Source: Anaerolineales bacterium
GTDB taxonomy: Bacteria; Chloroflexota; Anaerolineae; Anaerolineales; Villigracilaceae
Direction: 5' to 3'
DNA: 6,269 bases
Assembly (NCBI GenBank): GCA_025966435.1
Contig: JAICRQ010000215.1
Span: forward strand, 1 to 6,269
The translations under genes and the position numbers were made by a program. The notes under the pieces are model-generated. The model was not told where the DNA came from. It saw only the letters and a list, made by a program, of their open reading frames with translations, and did no database searches. Shown piece by piece: positions 5,538 to 6,269 of the stretch. Positions within the stretch are counted from its first letter, which is position 1, and each line of letters opens with the position of its first letter.

Positions 5538-6230
5538 ATGACGCTCAATGCTCAAACCCAGCGCACCACTCTAAATGCCACGCCTCTACTGGTTCTTTTA
5601 AGTTATCTGTTCTTAAACCCCGCCCCGGGACATGCACTCGGAAATGGCGGAGCCGCCCTCCCTGATTTTGCGGAATTTACAGAAACAGTTCAAAACGATG
5701 AAGCAAATGTCCTGCGCGGTGTATATGTGCCCAATACCCTCGCTCTGCCAATTGCCCAGCAACCGGCGGGCAAATCCGGTTATGTATCCAATAAGGAGGG
5801 AGAAGTTACCCAATTTGGCATGGCGTCTCAGTTCGGGAACGTCGGTTTGCTCGCTCATAATCATTTGTCTGGCAGTGATTTTTCAAACCTTGTCGTTGGG
5901 CAGGAAGTCCGGCTGGTTTACGGAAATGGGACAGTTGAATATTTTGAGATCACGCAAGTTTTGAAGTTTGAGGCTCTCGAACCTAACAATCCGTACAGTT
6001 CCTTCCGTGATTTGAGCAATGATGAATTTCTGACCGCCGCGCAATTATTCAAAAAGGTGTACGGTGGTGAACGCCATGTCACTTTCCAGACGTGTATTGC
6101 CAACGCCGAAAGCCTGAGCTGGGGACGTTTGTTTGTTCTTGCGACACCAAAGACTAAAATGGATAGCGTGAACCATTGGGTACCTACCTGGAAATCCCAA
6201 AATGATGGACTGCTCATCTCAGCGAGATGA
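5538..6230 (+). CDS. Secreted sortase-like cysteine transpeptidase, paralogue 2, riboswitch-controlled
   Basis: A 230-residue paralogue of the gene at 4508, more than half identical by eye. A signal peptide spans about 11-33 with probable cleavage after GHA. The triad is conserved: His107 in GLLAHN, Cys186 in TFQTC, Arg197 in WGRLFVLATP, with the GQEVRLVYGNGTVEYF strands between. This fits a sortase fold acting outside the membrane, joining or anchoring surface proteins; substrate unknown. The start is supported by GGAAGG (5527-5532) five bases before ATG and by the shared MTLN opening. Unlike paralogue 1, which ends six residues after the catalytic region (VPKE), this protein carries a tail of about 25 further residues without recognisable features, whose last codons form part of the terminator. 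Expression should depend on both riboswitches. Confidence 0.87.
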   Translation: MTLNAQTQRTTLNATPLLVLLSYLFLNPAPGHALGNGGAALPDFAEFTETVQNDEANVLRGVYVPNTLALPIAQQPAGKSGYVSNKEGEVTQFGMASQFGNVGLLAHNHLSGSDFSNLVVGQEVRLVYGNGTVEYFEITQVLKFEALEPNNPYSSFRDLSNDEFLTAAQLFKKVYGGERHVTFQTCIANAESLSWGRLFVLATPKTKMDSVNHWVPTWKSQNDGLLISAR

Positions 6231-6245
6231 GCAGTTTTATTTTAT
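6209..6245 (+). terminator. Intrinsic terminator overlapping the end of sortase paralogue 2
   Basis: CTGCTCATCTC (6210-6220) and GAGATGAGCAG (6224-6234) form a perfect 11-base-pair stem with a 3-base loop, extended by an A-T pair and followed by TTTTATTTTAT. The stop codon TGA (6228-6230) lies inside the 3' arm, so about 20 coding bases are part of the terminator. Confidence 0.9.
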
Positions 6246-6269
6246 AAAGTTCTAATCTGCACCTAGATA

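Overview
The window appears to come from a member of the Chloroflexota, probably close to Anaerolineae. This is inferred from gene style: a penicillin-binding-like protein with a C-terminal Ig-like segment, a zinc-ribbon protein of a type I associate with that phylum, a DUF3592 membrane protein and secreted sortase-like proteins. No marker gene is present, so the placement is tentative. All supported genes lie on the + strand.

Layout. (1) Positions 2-889 hold the 3' part of a zinc-ribbon protein, followed by an intrinsic terminator at 921-966. (2) Positions 1027-3555 encode an 842-residue bifunctional penicillin-binding protein homologue. It has its own promoter, whose -10 box sits so close to the ATG that the mRNA is probably leaderless. 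The fold signatures are clear, but the catalytic positions of both the glycosyltransferase and the transpeptidase are replaced, so it looks like a conserved pseudoenzyme. (3) Positions 3621-4091 encode a small two-pass DUF3592 membrane protein. (4) Positions 4092-4507 are non-coding apart from a weak promoter. (5) Positions 4508-5140 and 5538-6230 encode two paralogous secreted sortase-like proteins with His, Cys and Arg in sortase order.

The most interesting part is the approximately 400-base leader between the sortase paralogues. A near-perfect extended -10 promoter (5204-5212) should start transcription almost exactly at the first of two tandem GEMM-I (cyclic di-GMP-I type) riboswitch aptamers. 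The first aptamer is followed by an intrinsic terminator and has a well-formed alternative antiterminator that reuses conserved aptamer bases. The second follows about 80 bases later. It has no terminator, but a 10-base segment at its 5' edge is perfectly complementary to bases just upstream of the ribosome binding site of the second sortase gene. By alignment to the Vibrio cholerae Vc2 aptamer, the ligand-discriminating position 20 is A in the first aptamer and G in the second. This raises the possibility that one senses cyclic GMP-AMP (or both dinucleotides) and the other cyclic di-GMP.

Taken together, the right half reads as a dinucleotide second-messenger-controlled cell-surface module: a secreted sortase-like enzyme under two-stage RNA control, next to a paralogue that lacks the riboswitches. 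No sortase substrate is visible in the window.
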